From: Cryptomeria japonica
Lineage: Eukaryota > Streptophyta > Pinopsida > Cupressales > Cupressaceae
NCBI RefSeq assembly: GCF_030272615.1
Contig: NC_081413.1
Span: forward strand, 601,958,709 to 602,022,708
Length of the DNA: 64,000 bases
Direction: 5' to 3'
Position 1 is the stretch's first letter, and each line of letters opens with the position of its first letter. The notes beneath the pieces were generated by a model that ran no database searches, had not been told where the DNA came from, and worked only from the letters and a program-made list of their open reading frames with translations. The position numbers and the translations under genes are program-made. Positions 1 through 12,707 of the stretch are shown here, piece by piece.

Positions 1-865
1 TTCCAATTATGTTTTTACATCCAAAATCACATTATAGTATTCAATTTCTTGAAAATGCTTGTAGTAAAAATAAAAAGTGGTGACACTCTCCTATATTTTA
101 TCAATTAAATCTTGTGTGATTGCAATAGTATCTTGGAAAATTTCAAACTGTGTTATTAGCCATTTCAAAATTATGTTCACCGTATAAAATTTGGTTCTTT
201 TCTCATTCATTTTCCCTATCAAGAATCAAATTAATTTTGACGCTTGTGATTTTGTGGAATCGGTGGAAACATTTGTGTTCTATTGGAGATACTCGACCTT
301 CTCCTCACATTCATGAACTCAATGAAGCCTCTTTGCCAACAAACAATGTGACCTAATCCATCTTTTACAAGGTGAAATGGATGTGCACTTGGATGGTATA
401 ATCCAAGCTAGAATGATATGTGTAGATTATCTTGACCTTGTTTGATAAGTCCTCTAAATTCTTTGAAATTTTTTTGGATTCTATTGTGTGTATTTTTTTC
501 CCATCAATGTTTCGAATCACACTCCGTGATTCATCATCAGGATGAAATAATTGCAAAGAGATGAAAGTAAGTCCTCTAAATGCTTATCAATGAAAGTAAG
601 CATTGCCAAATGAGTTGTGTGAGTCAAAATTCCCTACAAGCTGTGCAACTTGCGTGTTATCTACAACTTCATTTCTTTCACTATATGTTCATCTCTATTG
701 TCAATGGTCTACAAAAAAGGAGAAAACATATTTCAAAAATTGTATAATTAAATCAACAAGAATTGGAATAATAAAAATGTGATTATAAATTCACTTATGC
801 ATGCATAGAATAATCCTCCAAGAGTTGAAAATTTTCATTATCTATAATCCCATCAGAATCATTAA
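1..865. other. Non-coding flank, no gene seen
   Basis: AT-rich sequence with only short open frames. The one recognisable item is a hairpin-bearing dispersed repeat near 470-556, listed separately. I see no promoter, RNA gene or mobile-element terminus. Confidence 0.5.
470..556 (-). repeat. Dispersed hairpin repeat, copy 1
   Basis: On the minus strand this reads as a relative of 37255-37345 (+). Both contain a GATGATGRATCAC motif, a 5-base loop and GTGATYCGAAA, forming a 7-bp stem. Both translate to a similar peptide (FHPDDESRSVIRNIDG here, FHRDDGSHSVIRNVDA there). The two copies lie 37 kb apart on opposite strands, so this is probably an interspersed repeat. I cannot name the family. Confidence 0.5.
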
Positions 866-2584
866 TTACCTACATTGACATTGCAACACATTCAAAAAAT
901 TTAAACACATAGTTTGCAAATAATGGTCTAGAAATAAAATTAAAAAATCATGTTTGTCAAGTACCAAATGATTAGAGACATTGTTGGGGCATCCTTCTTC
1001 TATAGAACCAATTGTACTAGTAATATTATCAAGGTCTATGTTAAAGTTATTAGATAGATGTTGTCCTTGTCTCCCTGTCATCAATTTCAGCTTCATCACA
1101 TGCTTGCACATGTATCCTTGTATTGAAAAGTTGCACAAGCACATATATAAGTTAGGTGAGGAGATATACACCTCATATAAAAAATTAGGATTACTTTCAC
1201 TTTTCACCCATGCTATGTGATCATCAGTGTCATTGAATGTAACATGGTCATCTGGAATTTTCAAGGCTCGAACCCAAGATGTATTTTCAATATCAAAGTT
1301 CCTATAAAAACCACGTTTCTTGCTAACTTGCGCCCACCAATCATAGAGACAAACACACGTTATTAGTTGGCGTATCAACCAATCAACATGACTATTTGTC
1401 ACATGCTTGATTATTTTCAAGAATCATCTCTTTAGGTGTGAATGCTAGGACTCTATGGAACCATTTGTCTCCTATCCTACATGATTTAGTGTATGGAAAC
1501 ATCTATCCCACATACTCAATCTATTAGACCATCGTCCGTTAAAATATTCAATGAATGAGGGTTGTTTATCTTTAAGGTCTTCAATAAACATGTGAATTGC
1601 ATTCCTTGCAAAATCCTCATGTATTGAATGATGCATGATAAATCCAAGTCTGTCAAACATCTCTCATATAATTGCATTATCTTTGACCTTTGCAACCAAG
1701 TTCTTTAGCCATGATTGTCTAACATGCCAAGAGAATAGATATACATGACACTGAAACACTTCTCTGCATCATGAATAATTTTACTTAGTATTTAATTTTC
1801 TTTTAGGAGATGCATTAAAATATTTACAAAAATTACAAGGGTTGAATGACAAATGAAAAGTACCTTGTAGCTTTGATTTTAGCACGTGCATCATCCAATA
1901 TGAATGCATTTAGCCTCCTACCAATATTCTTCATGTGAACCCATTGAAGAAGAATGCACATTTAGTATGCAGTATCATGTGCACAAGACATGCACCCCCA
2001 TATGCTTCAATTCAAATGCAAACATTGTATGCAATTCAAACTATCATAATGAATAGTGTATGATGTATCAATACTATATTTTATTTTAAGTAAAAATATT
2101 TGTAATTCAACTCTACCAACGAATACACTTGACATACCTTCATCGCATTCATACCAAATGTAGAATCCATGGACAATATGTTTTTGTTACCATATTGAAG
2201 CATCCAATCAAGTTGGTCTAGCAATTGAATCCCTACTACAAATGGGACTTATCCATCTCCATCAATAGTGGCACTATACTCTTGATATGAAAACCACTTG
2301 TTAGTGTTTTTCAAAACCCATTGTTGCACTAAAAGAGAATCACTACTATGGAACATGTATCTTAATGTATTAATTTTGTGATCAATGTTTGCGATATCAT
2401 CCATTGTAAGAAAATCATCCCTACCATCAAATATAGTCATCTTCTCATAGACCATTTGCTTATGTTTTTTATGCACTACATCTACATGCATGCCAAGCAA
2501 TAGCAATGACTCCACCCATTGATGTAATTGCTTACCTATATATGGTGCAAAGAAGGACCTCATTCCAAAAAACTCATTGTTCAT
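866..2584 (-). pseudogene. Decayed MULE (MuDR-like) transposase with SWIM zinc finger
   Basis: Read on the minus strand from 2584 down, the fragments follow the order of plant MULE transposases. First comes an N-terminal region (2584-2249). Then a catalytic-core-like piece near 2230-2135 reads LDWMLQYGNKN followed by MDSTFGMN, equivalent to the first catalytic Asp block. A middle block (1740-1472) contains SWHVRQSWLKN and AFIEYFNGRW-like text. The C-terminal block (1420-866) holds a SWIM finger, CLCNFSIQGYMCKH (C-x-C-x(n)-C-x-H), near residues 93-106. Stops and frame changes separate the blocks, so no intact transposase is encoded. I found no terminal inverted repeats. A FAR1/FHY3-like domesticated relative is less likely given the decay. 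Confidence 0.72.
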
Positions 2585-2753
2585 TTGATCATGACAAGGT
2601 AGGCCTTGTTAACATGTTGAACTTAGTAGTATCATAGCACCACATGGTTTGGCTTACTAACCATGATTTGTGGACTAAAACGACAAGTGTAGCTGCATTG
2701 TGTATGTTTGCGACCAGGTCTACTTACCTTTCCCTAATTTGGGAACTAAGGTA

Positions 2754-4240
2754 TGGTGGAGGAGCACCTCATCAAACTCTTCAATATGACATGAAAAAAT
2801 CTAATAAGGGAGGATAAGGCATTAACAATGTCTTCAGGATGTTTTATATAGGTTTTTAATCATGCATTACATGTTTGTAATAATGAATCCCATCTTGTGA
2901 GCCGAACTCCTATTTTGGCATTTCTATGAGCCAATTAGGACTTTTGGACAATAGGGATCCAATGTGTTGGTTTTGAGTGTTTTAAGGTGTTTTAGGAGGG
3001 GTTGAACTTGACCCAAGGCATTAGGAGGCAAAAGATGACATTTTGACAACTTTTGCAAAAGTTGTCAAAATTTGTCATGAGCAACTTTTATGCACTTTTT
3101 GCGTTTTGTAATTTGAAACTTCCCCAAAAACTCTAACCTCTTTATTTTTGGTTGAGAGCAGTTTAGGAATGGTTTATACACCTCGAGGATCCAATTTCTA
3201 GGGTGTGTGATTCTACGGAGAAGAGTATTGATGCAAAAAAACCAATAGAATTCTGAGTTTTGGTCCGTGGTACGGTTCTATATGAATTGGGATCCATTCC
3301 AAATGATGTGAATTGATTTGAGAGGTGACTCCATTTTGATTTTTATTTGGAGACTTTATTGTGTGGGTTGCTTCTGATATTTAAGTTTTGTTGTAGGTAC
3401 CCAGAAAACCAGGGTTTACCTTGGGTTTTTCCTCATTCATGGCCATATCTTGCACTTTAATAATTTGAGGCTCATGGGATTTGGTGAAAGGAAAGTATGG
3501 TCAATGTATTAGAGAGTTCCAAGAATTTTTTGTAGGAGGAGCAAGGGAGAGAAGTGTTTGAAGCGAGCCTAGGTAGACATCTCTATGTGGCTACCTAGAC
3601 CTTGAAGAAACAAAATCAACTTGTGTGCAAATGGCGATGCTTCCAGGTGTGTAACGCTATAATCCCTGCTGATTTATGTTTCCCAACATGCCCATGGAAT
3701 TTTAATCCACCGGTTCAATCATCTGAACATAGTTGCTTCACTAAAGAGACCTAATTAGCCCTTCTAGGACAATCAAATTCCTACCGACAAAGACCTTTAT
3801 TTTCAGACCTTGACCCCTTCTTTTGGTTACGTCTATAACTTACAAAAGGGTGTATGAATCCATAATTTGTTTACCAACGTGTTTAGGAAAATCTGAACTT
3901 AAGGTCCCCTTACCCGCTAAATAGGGCTACAAGTGACTAGGCCTAATAGAGGAAGTTTCTTAAGGAATGGGTATGAACTCTTGTCACCGGTGCTTTGTTT
4001 GAACTTGGGGAGTTTTGTATGACCCAAAACTAGTGTGAAACTGATTTGTAACCCTTCAAGGTACCATGGAGTGTGTTGTAGCAAGATACCCCTAATTGAG
4101 TAAGAGAGGGTCTTGGAGATGTTGAGAAGATTGTACTAAAGTTGTAGAGCCTTTCCTTGGTTAGATCCCACCCATGTGTTAAGGGGTTAGTTTCATACAT
4201 TTGGAGGTGTTTGGCAGGTAACAAGGAGGGCTCTAAATCA
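2754..4240 (+). repeat. Ty3/gypsy 5' LTR (LTR1 of array)
   Basis: Begins TGGTGGAGGAGCACC and ends TAAATCA, two bases before a primer binding site. The same sequence recurs at 8964 and 12708. It includes a shared AACTTTTGCAAAAGTTG palindrome near 3050-3066. The lengths of LTR1 (about 1487 bp) and LTR3 (about 1511 bp) agree. I see no convincing target-site duplication: AGGTA lies to the left of the array and GGAAG to the right. Confidence 0.85.
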
Positions 4241-4242
4241 AG

Positions 4243-4254
4243 TGGTATCAGAGC
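4243..4254 (+). other. Primer binding site (initiator-Met tRNA type)
   Basis: TGGTATCAGAGC lies two bases (AG) after the LTR1 end. It is the standard plant PBS complementary to the 3' end of initiator methionine tRNA, and it fixes the right edge of LTR1 and the plus orientation. Confidence 0.92.
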
Positions 4255-4291
4255 TAGTGATGGCTTTGGTAAGGAGATAGAAAATTGAGAG

Positions 4292-5480
4292 ATGTCAGAG
4301 GGACAAGAAGAAGAGGTCCCTAGAGGACCAATCACCAACATGGAATTGGAAAAGATTGTAAGAGAGTAGGCCACTGCTTGCAAGGCAATGCAGAGGGAGA
4401 TAGAGAGGTTAAGATGCAGAGTAGATGGAAAGGAAGATGGAGGCACTGGTACTTGTGATGAAGGGGATGAGGATGAGATCCCTATGCCGGAGGAAGAGGT
4501 GATTCCTCCTGACCAGAGGAACTTCCTTAATGCCCTCAAATCTATGGAGAGGAGAACCATGGAGTAGAAGATTGATTTGCCAACTTTGACTAGGAAGATG
4601 GAACCAGGTGTTGTGATGGATTGGATAGACTCCCTGTCTAGTTTCTTTGAGTGTGAAGACATTCCAGGACACCAGAAGGTGAAGATTGCTAAGTCCAAGT
4701 TGAAGGGAGCAGCCCTAACTTGGTGGAACTTTTTCCAAGAGGAAAGAGAGAAGGACAATAAGCCCAAGATTGTTTCTTGGAAGAGGATGGTTGCCTTGAT
4801 CAAAGAGGCCTATGTACCCAAAGACTATGAAATACAACTCCATAAGAGGAGACAAAATCTCAAGCAAAAAGAGATGGATGTGAACTCATATACTGAGGAG
4901 TTCCAAAGGCTAAGCATGAAGTCAAACAAAAGAGGAAGAGAGTGAGAAAGTTGCCCGGTACTTGAATGGATTAAGGTACAACATTCAAGAAGAATTGAAC
5001 CTTCTTAGCCCAGATACCATTGGTAGATTCCATCAACTTGCTATCAAGGTGGAAGAGAAGATCAAAAGGGGACAAGAGCAGAATAATAAAGGAAGAGGAA
5101 GACGACAGAGGGGTGGAAGAAATTTTTTCAAAATCGAAGGAAATGGCTTTGGAAATCAAAGTGAAATCAGTCAAGAAGGCAATAAAGGAGAGAGTAGTTC
5201 CAATAACAATGGAGGATACAACCAGAGAGGTAATTTCAGAGGAAGAAGACCACTATTCAGAGGGAGACTCAAGGTAGAGGTCCAATCAGATGTTATAACT
5301 GCAATCAAGAAGGACACATGGCTAATAGATGCCCGGAGAAGCCTACTAGCTCCATAGGAGAAAGAAGAAGTAACTTGATTTTAGAGGCTGACTGCCAAAG
5401 TGTGGCAAGTGCCAACACATACCAAAGTATCAATACCCTTGACAGTTATGGATACCCTGAAAGAAGTGAAGAAAATTGAT
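4292..5480 (+). pseudogene. Gag pseudogene of Ty3/gypsy copy 1
   Basis: The frame opens at ATG 4292 (MSEGQEEE). It is broken by TAG at 4367 and 4565, by a frameshift near 4928 and by another near 5270. Recognisable parts are a retrotransposon-gag domain (ALTWWNFF, then KEAYVPKDYE and YTEEFQRL) at about 4700-4920, a basic Arg/Gly-rich stretch at 5080-5270, and a CCHC zinc knuckle CYNCNQEGHMANRC near 5293-5334. Both in-frame TAG codons sit where CAG (Gln) is plausible. The protein would form the virus-like particle and bind element RNA; this copy cannot make it. Confidence 0.88.
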
Positions 5481-5499
5481 GATCAGAAGAGCAGTAACC

Positions 5500-8400
5500 A
5501 CTATGAAGATGTATGAAAGAGAACCCCCATAGAGGAAGTCTCTATTCAAGACCACTTGCAAAGTGGGTGGAAAAGTCTGCAAGGTCCTAATAGATTCCAG
5601 TTCAACTGAGAACTTTGTGTCTCTAGAGATGGTGGAGAAAGTGAAATTGAGGAGACTAGCTCACCCTTGCCCCTACAAGGTCTCATGGCTCACACAAGGA
5701 CATCAAGCTATTGTGGAAGAGCAGGCTTGGGTAGAATTCCAAATTGGGACCTATAGAGATAAGTTGATGTTTGACATTACAAAGATGGATGCTTGCCATC
5801 TCCTATTTGGGAGACCATGACAGTTTGATTTGAAGGCACAACATGATGGTGCTAGAAATACATATTCCATTACCAAGGACGGTAAGGTAATTGAGTTTCT
5901 ACCTTTAATGGAGAGTGAGGAGGAAACCAAACAAAAGGAAGCCAAGGTGTTGATATTAGGAGGGAAGCAGTTCATGAAGAACATGGCAAATGAAGGCATG
6001 GTCTGTTATGCCCTTATCCCTATTCCAATAGTAACAAAGGTGGAGAGGTCTGAGGATAAGAAAAAAGACAGATTGAGGTTGATTGACCCTGCAGTGCAAC
6101 AACTACTAGATAAATACAAGGGTGTCATCTTTGATGGCATACCAAGGTCACTACCTCCCATGAGGGACATAAACCATTGTATAAACCTTATACCTAGATC
6201 CACATTTCCTAATAAAGTAGCATACAAGCTCACACCGGATCAAAATGTTGAGATTGCAAAACAGGTTGAAGAATTGTTGGAATCTGGATTGATTGGAAAA
6301 AGTTTGAGCCCATGTGCAGTCCCTACAGTCTTGGCACCCAAAAAGGAAGGCACTTGGAGGCTTTGCACCGATTCAAGAGCTATCAACAAGTTTACTATCA
6401 GGTATAGGTTTCCCATGCCTAGGATTGAGGATTTGTTAGATTGTTTGGGAGGTGCTAGATATTTTACAAAAATTGATTTAAAAAGTGGCTATCATTAGAT
6501 TATGATTAGGGAAAGAGATGAATGGAAAATTGCCTTTAAAATAAATGAGGGGTTATATGAGTGGAAATTCATGTTGTTTGGCTTATCCAATGCACCTAGT
6601 ACCCTTATGAGGTTAATGAATGAAGTCTTGAGGGATTTTATAGGGAAATTTGTTATAGCCTACCTAGATGACATTCTAGTTTTCAGTCAAACCAAAGGAG
6701 AACATCTAAAGCATATAGACTTGGTCGTAAGGAGATTGTATGAAGAACAATTAATGATCAACTTGGAAAAGGGTTCTTTATGCAGGAAGAGATCATTTAC
6801 TTGGGATTTGTAATCTCATATGGTGAATTGAAAATAGATCAAGAAAAGGTGAGTGCTATATTGTCTTGGCCTACACCTAGGACAATGAATGATGTTAGGA
6901 GTTTCCATGGCTTATCTACCTTCTATAGGAAGTTTATAAGAGGATTTAGTCATATCTGAGCCCGTATGCTTGATACAATAAAGGAAGGGCAAAAGTGTAG
7001 GTTTAGTTAGACAGAAGACGCATATAACTCTTTTGAAACACTGAAGAGAAAGTTGCAGAGTAGCCGGTCCTTGCCTTACCCGATTTCAATAAGGTCTTTC
7101 AAGTAGAGTGTGATGCTAGTCACATGGCCATTGGAGCAGTACTCTATCAAGAAGGAAGACCAATTGCTTTCTTCAGTGAGAAGTTGAATGAGGCAAAGAT
7201 AAGATATTCATCTTATGACCTAGAGATGTATGCTCTAGTCCAATCCTTGAAAAAGTGGAGACACTACTTGCTACCAAAAGAATTCATAGTTTTTACAGAT
7301 AATCAGGTCCATAGCTTCATAAACAGTTAAGAAAAGTTGAATCACCGACACATGAAATGGGTAGAGACCCTACAATATTTCACTTTCATTCTTAAGCATA
7401 AGAAAGGAGTCAAGAATAAGGTAAAAAATGCTTTGAGAAGAAGAGTCCTAACTACAAATCAAATTCAATTGGAGAGTGTTGGAATAAACTCTTTGAAAAC
7501 CATGTATGAAGATGATGAAGATCTTGGAGAGGCCTATAAGGTATGTACTTCATTTAATGAACGGTTTCATGTTAGTATTCTAAATTTTTGATTCAAGATG
7601 GATTGTTGTTTAAGGGTGCACAACTATGCATACCCAAATGCTTTATGAGACTGAATGTCATTAAGGAAAAATATTGTGGAGCAATGGCAGGACATTTTGG
7701 TCTTCACAAGACATTAGATTTGGTAAAAAGACATTGTTTTTGGCCCAAACTATAGACATATGTTAGGAGATTTGTGGAGACATGTGTGATCTGCCAAAAG
7801 GCAAAAGGAAAGTCCACCAATGCAGGTTTATACCAGCCTTTACCCATACCTTCAAGACCATGGGAAAGCATAAGTAGGGATTTTGTTTTAGGATTGCCTA
7901 GGACAAAGAAAGGATATGATAGTGTTTTTGTAGTGGTGGATAGGTTCAGTAAGATGGAAAATTTATTGCCATGCAAAACAACTTGTGATACTTCTTATGT
8001 AGCAGATTTGTTCTTTAAGGAGATTGTTTGGATGCATGGCTTACCTTTGACCATAGTCTCTGATAGGGATGTAAAATTTTTTGGTCACTTTTGGAGGACC
8101 CTTTGGAAGAAACTTGGTACAAATTTATCCTTCTCCTCAGCCTACCATCCCCAAACAGATGGTCAAATTGAAGTTGTAAACATATCACTAGGTAATCTCT
8201 TAAGGTGTTTAACTAGACAACATGGAGAAAGGTGGGATAGTATATTGTCTCAGGTAGAATTTTCCTATAATGACATAGTGAATAGGAGTATCGGTAAGTC
8301 ACCTTTTCAGATTATCTACAGCATCCATGCAAGGGGTGTGCTGGAGTTGAGAGAGATGCCTCAAGGAGAACCCATTAGTGCGGATGGAGAAACCTTTGCT

Positions 8401-8950
8401 ACTGCTATACAAGAGATCCATGACCAAGTGAAGACTCATCTTCACCAATCTACAAAAAGATATAAATCCCATGCTGACAAAAAGAAGAGTGATGTTTAGT
8501 TTGATGTAGGAGACTTGGTGTTGGTTCACTTGAAGAAGGAAAGACTTCCAAAAGGAAGATACACAAAGCTAATGCAAAGAAAGATTGGCCCCTGCCAAAT
8601 CTTGAAGAAATGTGGTTCAAATGCCTATGAACTTCAACTACCATGTGATCTTGGTTTGTCACCTATTTTTGATGTTTGTGACTTAACTCTTTATAAGTGT
8701 AGTGTTGATGCATGTGAAGACACAATGCAGGATACTACTGGTGATGACATTCCTAAACATTAACCACCAAAGGTTCATAAGGTTCTAGATACTATGTTTG
8801 CCAAGAAAACCAAGAATAAAGTTTACATGGAGTATTTAGTGGATTGGAAAGGACAAGTTGATTCTAAAGCAGTTTGGATGATAGAGCAATAGATTAAAGA
8901 TCATGGTGCAGACTTGCAAACTCCCATCTCAAGTGGACTTGAGATTTCTT
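5500..8950 (+). pseudogene. Pol pseudogene of Ty3/gypsy copy 1 (PR-RT-RH-INT-chromodomain-like)
   Basis: Domains in order: aspartic protease (about 5560-5820) with LIDSSST where LIDSGST is usual, so the active-site Gly is lost; reverse transcriptase (about 6180-6820) with [10 protein letters not shown]; RNase H (about 7110-7330, DAS then FTDNQ); integrase (about 7600-8500) with CVICQKAKGK, VSDRDVKF and AYHPQTDGQIE supplying zinc-binding and D-D-E residues; a C-terminal chromodomain-like segment (EYLVDWKGQ, near 8830). Breaks include TGA 5818, TAG 6496, a one-base deletion near 6778, TAG near 7008, TAG 8497 and TAG 8890. The chromodomain-like end suggests a chromovirus, but I cannot assign a clade. 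Confidence 0.88.
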
Positions 8951-8963
8951 CTTCCAGGGAGTA

Positions 8964-10046
8964 TGGTGCTGAAGCACCTCATCAAACCCTTCAAGCTGAC
9001 ATGACAGACTCTGATAAGGGAGGATAAGGAATTAAAAATTTCTTTAGGATGTTTTATATATGTTTTTAATCATGCATTATATGTTTGTAATAATGAATCC
9101 CATCTTGTGAGCCAAACTCCTATTTTGGCATTTCTTTTAGCAAATTAGGAATTTTGGATGATAGGGATCCAATGTGTTGGTTTTGAATGTTTTAAGGTGT
9201 TTTAGGAGGGTTTTAACTTGACCCAAGGCATTAGGAGGCGTAAAATGACATTTTGACAACTTTTGCAAAAGTTGTCAAAAGTTGTCATGAGCAACTTTTA
9301 TGCACTTTTTGCATTTTGTAATTTGAAACTTCTCCAATAGCTCGAACCTCTTGATTTTTGGTTGAGAGAAATTGAGGAATGGTTTATACTCTGCGAGGAT
9401 CCAATTTCCAGGGTGTGTGATTCTACGGAGAAGAATATTGATGCAAACAAACTAATAGAATTCTGAGTTTTCCTGCAATTCTCGAGTTTTGGTCCGTGGT
9501 ACAGTTCTGTGCGAATTGGGATCCATTCCCAATGATATGAATTGATTTGAGAGGAAAGTTCACTCTATTTTGATTTTGATTTGGAGAATAGATTGTGTGG
9601 GTTTCTCCTGATATTTAAGTTTTTCTATAGGTACTCGGAAAACCAGGGTTTACCTTGGGTTTTTCCTCATTCATGGCCATATCTTGCACTTTACCAATCT
9701 GAGGCTCATGGGATTTGGTGAAAGGCAAGTATGTTCAATTTATTTTAGAGTTCCAAGAGTGTTTTGCAGGAGGAGTATGGGAGAGAATTGTTTGAAGCGA
9801 CCCTAGGTAGACATCTCTATGTGGCTACCTAGACCTTGAACAAACAAAATCACCTTGTGTGCAAATGGCGGTGCTTCTAGGCGTGTAACCCTGGAATCCA
9901 TTTTGATTTATGTTTCCCAACATGCCCATGGAATTTTAATCCACCAGTTCATTCATCTAAACATAGTTGGTTCATTCATTTTGATTTATGTTTCCCAACA
10001 TGCCCATGGAATTTTAATCCATCAGTTCATTCATCTGAACATAGTT
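8964..10046 (+). repeat. Ty3/gypsy middle LTR, 3'-truncated (LTR2)
   Basis: Starts TGGTGCTGAAGCACC after a purine-rich AGGGAGTA tract, then follows LTR1 and LTR3 closely. It stops at CATCTGAACATAGTTG, the equivalent of about 3736 in LTR1, and then continues as reverse-transcriptase sequence. The missing LTR 3' end, PBS, gag and protease of the second copy were lost in one deletion. It carries an internal 78-bp duplication absent from the other two LTRs. Confidence 0.85.
9901..10045 (+). repeat. 78-bp tandem duplication inside LTR2
   Basis: A unit beginning TTTTGATTTATGTTTCCC at 9901 repeats at 9979 with a few substitutions. LTR1 and LTR3 have one unit. The chance open frame across it encodes the peptide ILIYVSQHAHGILIHQFIH twice and has no coding significance. 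Confidence 0.9.
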
Positions 10047-12700
10047 GAGCCCATGTGCAATCCCTCCAGTCTTGGCACCCAAAAAGGAAGGCACTTAGAG
10101 GCTTTGCACCGATTCAAGAGATATCAACAATATTACTACCAGGTATAGGTTTCTCATGCCTAGGATTGAGGATTTGTTAGATTGTTTGGGGGGTGCTAGA
10201 TATTTTACAAAAAATGATTTAAAAAGTGGCTATCATCAGATTAGGATTAGGCCAGGAGATGAATGGAAAACTGCCTTTAAAACAAATGAGGGGTTATATG
10301 AGTGGAAAGTCATGCTCTTTGGCTTATCCAATGCACCTAGTACCTTTATGAGGTTAATGAATGAAGTCTTAAGGGATTTCATAGGGAAATTTGTTATAGT
10401 TTACCTAGATGACATTCTAGTTTTCAGTCAAACCAAAGGAGAACATCTAAAGCATATAGACCTGGTCCTAAGAAGATTGTATGAAGAACAATTAATGATC
10501 AACTTGGAAAAGTGTTTCTTCATGTAGGAAGAGATCATTTACTTGGGATTTGTAATCTCATATGGTGAATTGAAAATGGATCAAGAAAAGGTGAGTGACA
10601 TATTGTCTTGGCCTACACCGAGGACAATGAATGATGTTAGGAGTTTCCATGGCTTAGCTACCTTCTATATGAAGTTTATAAGAGACTTTAGTCATATCTG
10701 TGCTCCTATGCTTGATATAATAAAGGGAGGACAAAAGTGCAGGTTTAGTTGGACAGAAGAAGCAGATAACTCTTTTGAAACACTGAAGAGAAAAGTTACA
10801 GAGCAGCCGGTCCTTGCCCTACTTGTTTTCAATAAGATCTTTCAAGTAGAGTGTGATGCTAGTCACATGGCCATTGGAGTAGTACTCAGTCAAGAAGGAA
10901 GACCAATTAGTTTCTTCAGTGAGAAGTTGAATGAGGCAAAGAGAAGATATTCATCTTATGACCTAGAGATGTATGCTCTAGTCTAATCCTTGAAAAAGTG
11001 GAGACACTACTTGCTACCAAAAGAATTCATAGTTTTCACAGACAATTAGGCCCTTGGATTCACAAACAGTTAAGAAAAGTTGAATCACCGGCACATGAAA
11101 TGGGTAGAGACCATATAAGCTTTTACTTTCATTCTTAAGCATAAGAAAGGAGTCAAGAATAAGGTGGCAGATGCTTTGAGCAAAAGAGTCCTAACTGTAA
11201 ATCAAATTCATTTGGAGAGTGTTGGAATAAACTCTTTGAAAATCATGTATGAAGATGATGAAGATTTTGGAGAGGCCTACAAGGTATTTATTTCATTTGA
11301 TGAATGGTTTCATGTTGAGTATTGTTAATTTTTGATTCAAGATGGATTTTTGTTTAAGGGTGCACAACTATGCATTCCCAAATGCTCTATGAGACTGAAT
11401 ATCATTAAGGAAAAACATTGTGGAGCAATGGTGGGACATTTTGGTTTTGACAAGACATTAGACTTGGTAAAAAGACACTATTTTTGGCCCAAACTATAGG
11501 CAGATGTCAGGAGATTTGTGGAGACATGTGTAATCTTCCAAAAGGCAAAAGGAAAGTCCACCAATGCAGGTTTATACCAGCCTTTACCCACACATTCAAG
11601 ACCATGGGAAAGCATAAGTATGGATTTTGTTTTAGGATTGCCTAGGACAAAGAAAGGATATGATAGTGTTTTTGTAGTGGTGGATAGGTTTAGTAAGATG
11701 GCACATTTTTTTCCATGCAAAACAACTTGTGATGCTTCTTATGTAGCAGATTTGTTCTTTAAGGAGATTGTTTGGATACATGGCTTACCTTTGACCATAG
11801 TCTCTGATAGGGATGTAAAATTTGTTGGTCACTTTTGGAGGACCCTTTGGAAGAAACTTGGTACAAATTTATCCTTCTCCTCAGCCTACCATCCCCAAAC
11901 AGATGGTCAAATTGAAGTTGTAAACAGATCACTAGGGAATCTCTTAAGGTGTTTGACTAGACATCATGGAAAAAGGTGGGATAGTATATTGTCTCAGGCA
12001 AAATTTTCCTATAATGACACAGTGAATAGGAGTACCGGTAAGTCACCTTTTTAGATTGTCTATGGCATCCACCCAAGAGGTGTGTTGGAGTTGAGAGAGA
12101 TACCTCAAGGACAACCCATTAGTGCAGATGGAGAAACCTTTGCTACTGCTATACAAGAGATCCATGACCAAGTGAAGACTCATCTTCACCAATCTGCAGA
12201 AAGATATAAATCCCATACTGACAAAAAGAAGAGGGATGTTCAGTTTGATGTAGGAGACTTGGTCTTGGTTCACTTGAAGAAGGAAAAACTTCCAAAAGGA
12301 AGATACAGAAAGCTGATGCAAAGAAAGATTGGCCCCTACTAAATCTTGAAGAAATGTGGTTCAAATGCCTATGAACTTCAACTACCATCTGATCTTGGTT
12401 TGTCACCTATTTTTAATGTTTGTGACTTAACTCTTTATAAGTATAGTGTTGATGCAGGCGAAGACACAATGCATGATATTGCTGATGATGACATTCCTAA
12501 ACTTGAACCACCAAAGTTGCATAAGGTTCTAGATACTAAGGTTGCCAAGAAAACCAAGAATAAAGTTTACATGGAGTATTTAGTGGCTTGGAAATGACAA
12601 CCTGATATTGAAGTAATTTGGATGACAGAGCAACAGATCAAAGATCATGGTGCAGACCTACAAACTCTCATCTCAAGTGGACTTGAGATTTCTTCTTCCG
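10047..12700 (+). pseudogene. Pol pseudogene of Ty3/gypsy copy 2 (5'-deleted)
   Basis: Starts inside reverse transcriptase, at the equivalent of 6306 in copy 1, and runs through RT ([10 protein letters not shown], about 10400), RNase H (about 10850-11060), integrase (CVIFQKAKGK, where one zinc-ligand Cys has become Phe; VSDRDVKF; AYHPQTDGQIE) and the chromodomain-like end (EYLVAWK, near 12575). Breaks include TAG 10525, TAA 10984, TAG 11047, TAA 11116, TAG 12052, TAA 12340 and TGA near 12596. Several match sense codons in copy 1, and the reverse is also true, so the two copies decayed mostly independently. Confidence 0.88.
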
Positions 12701-12707
12701 GGGAGTA

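Noticed and set aside
4030-4803. 257-codon minus-strand open frame over LTR1 and gag
   Set aside because: It lies antisense to the LTR, PBS and gag, has Ser/Leu-rich composition typical of a reverse-frame shadow, and shows no domain.
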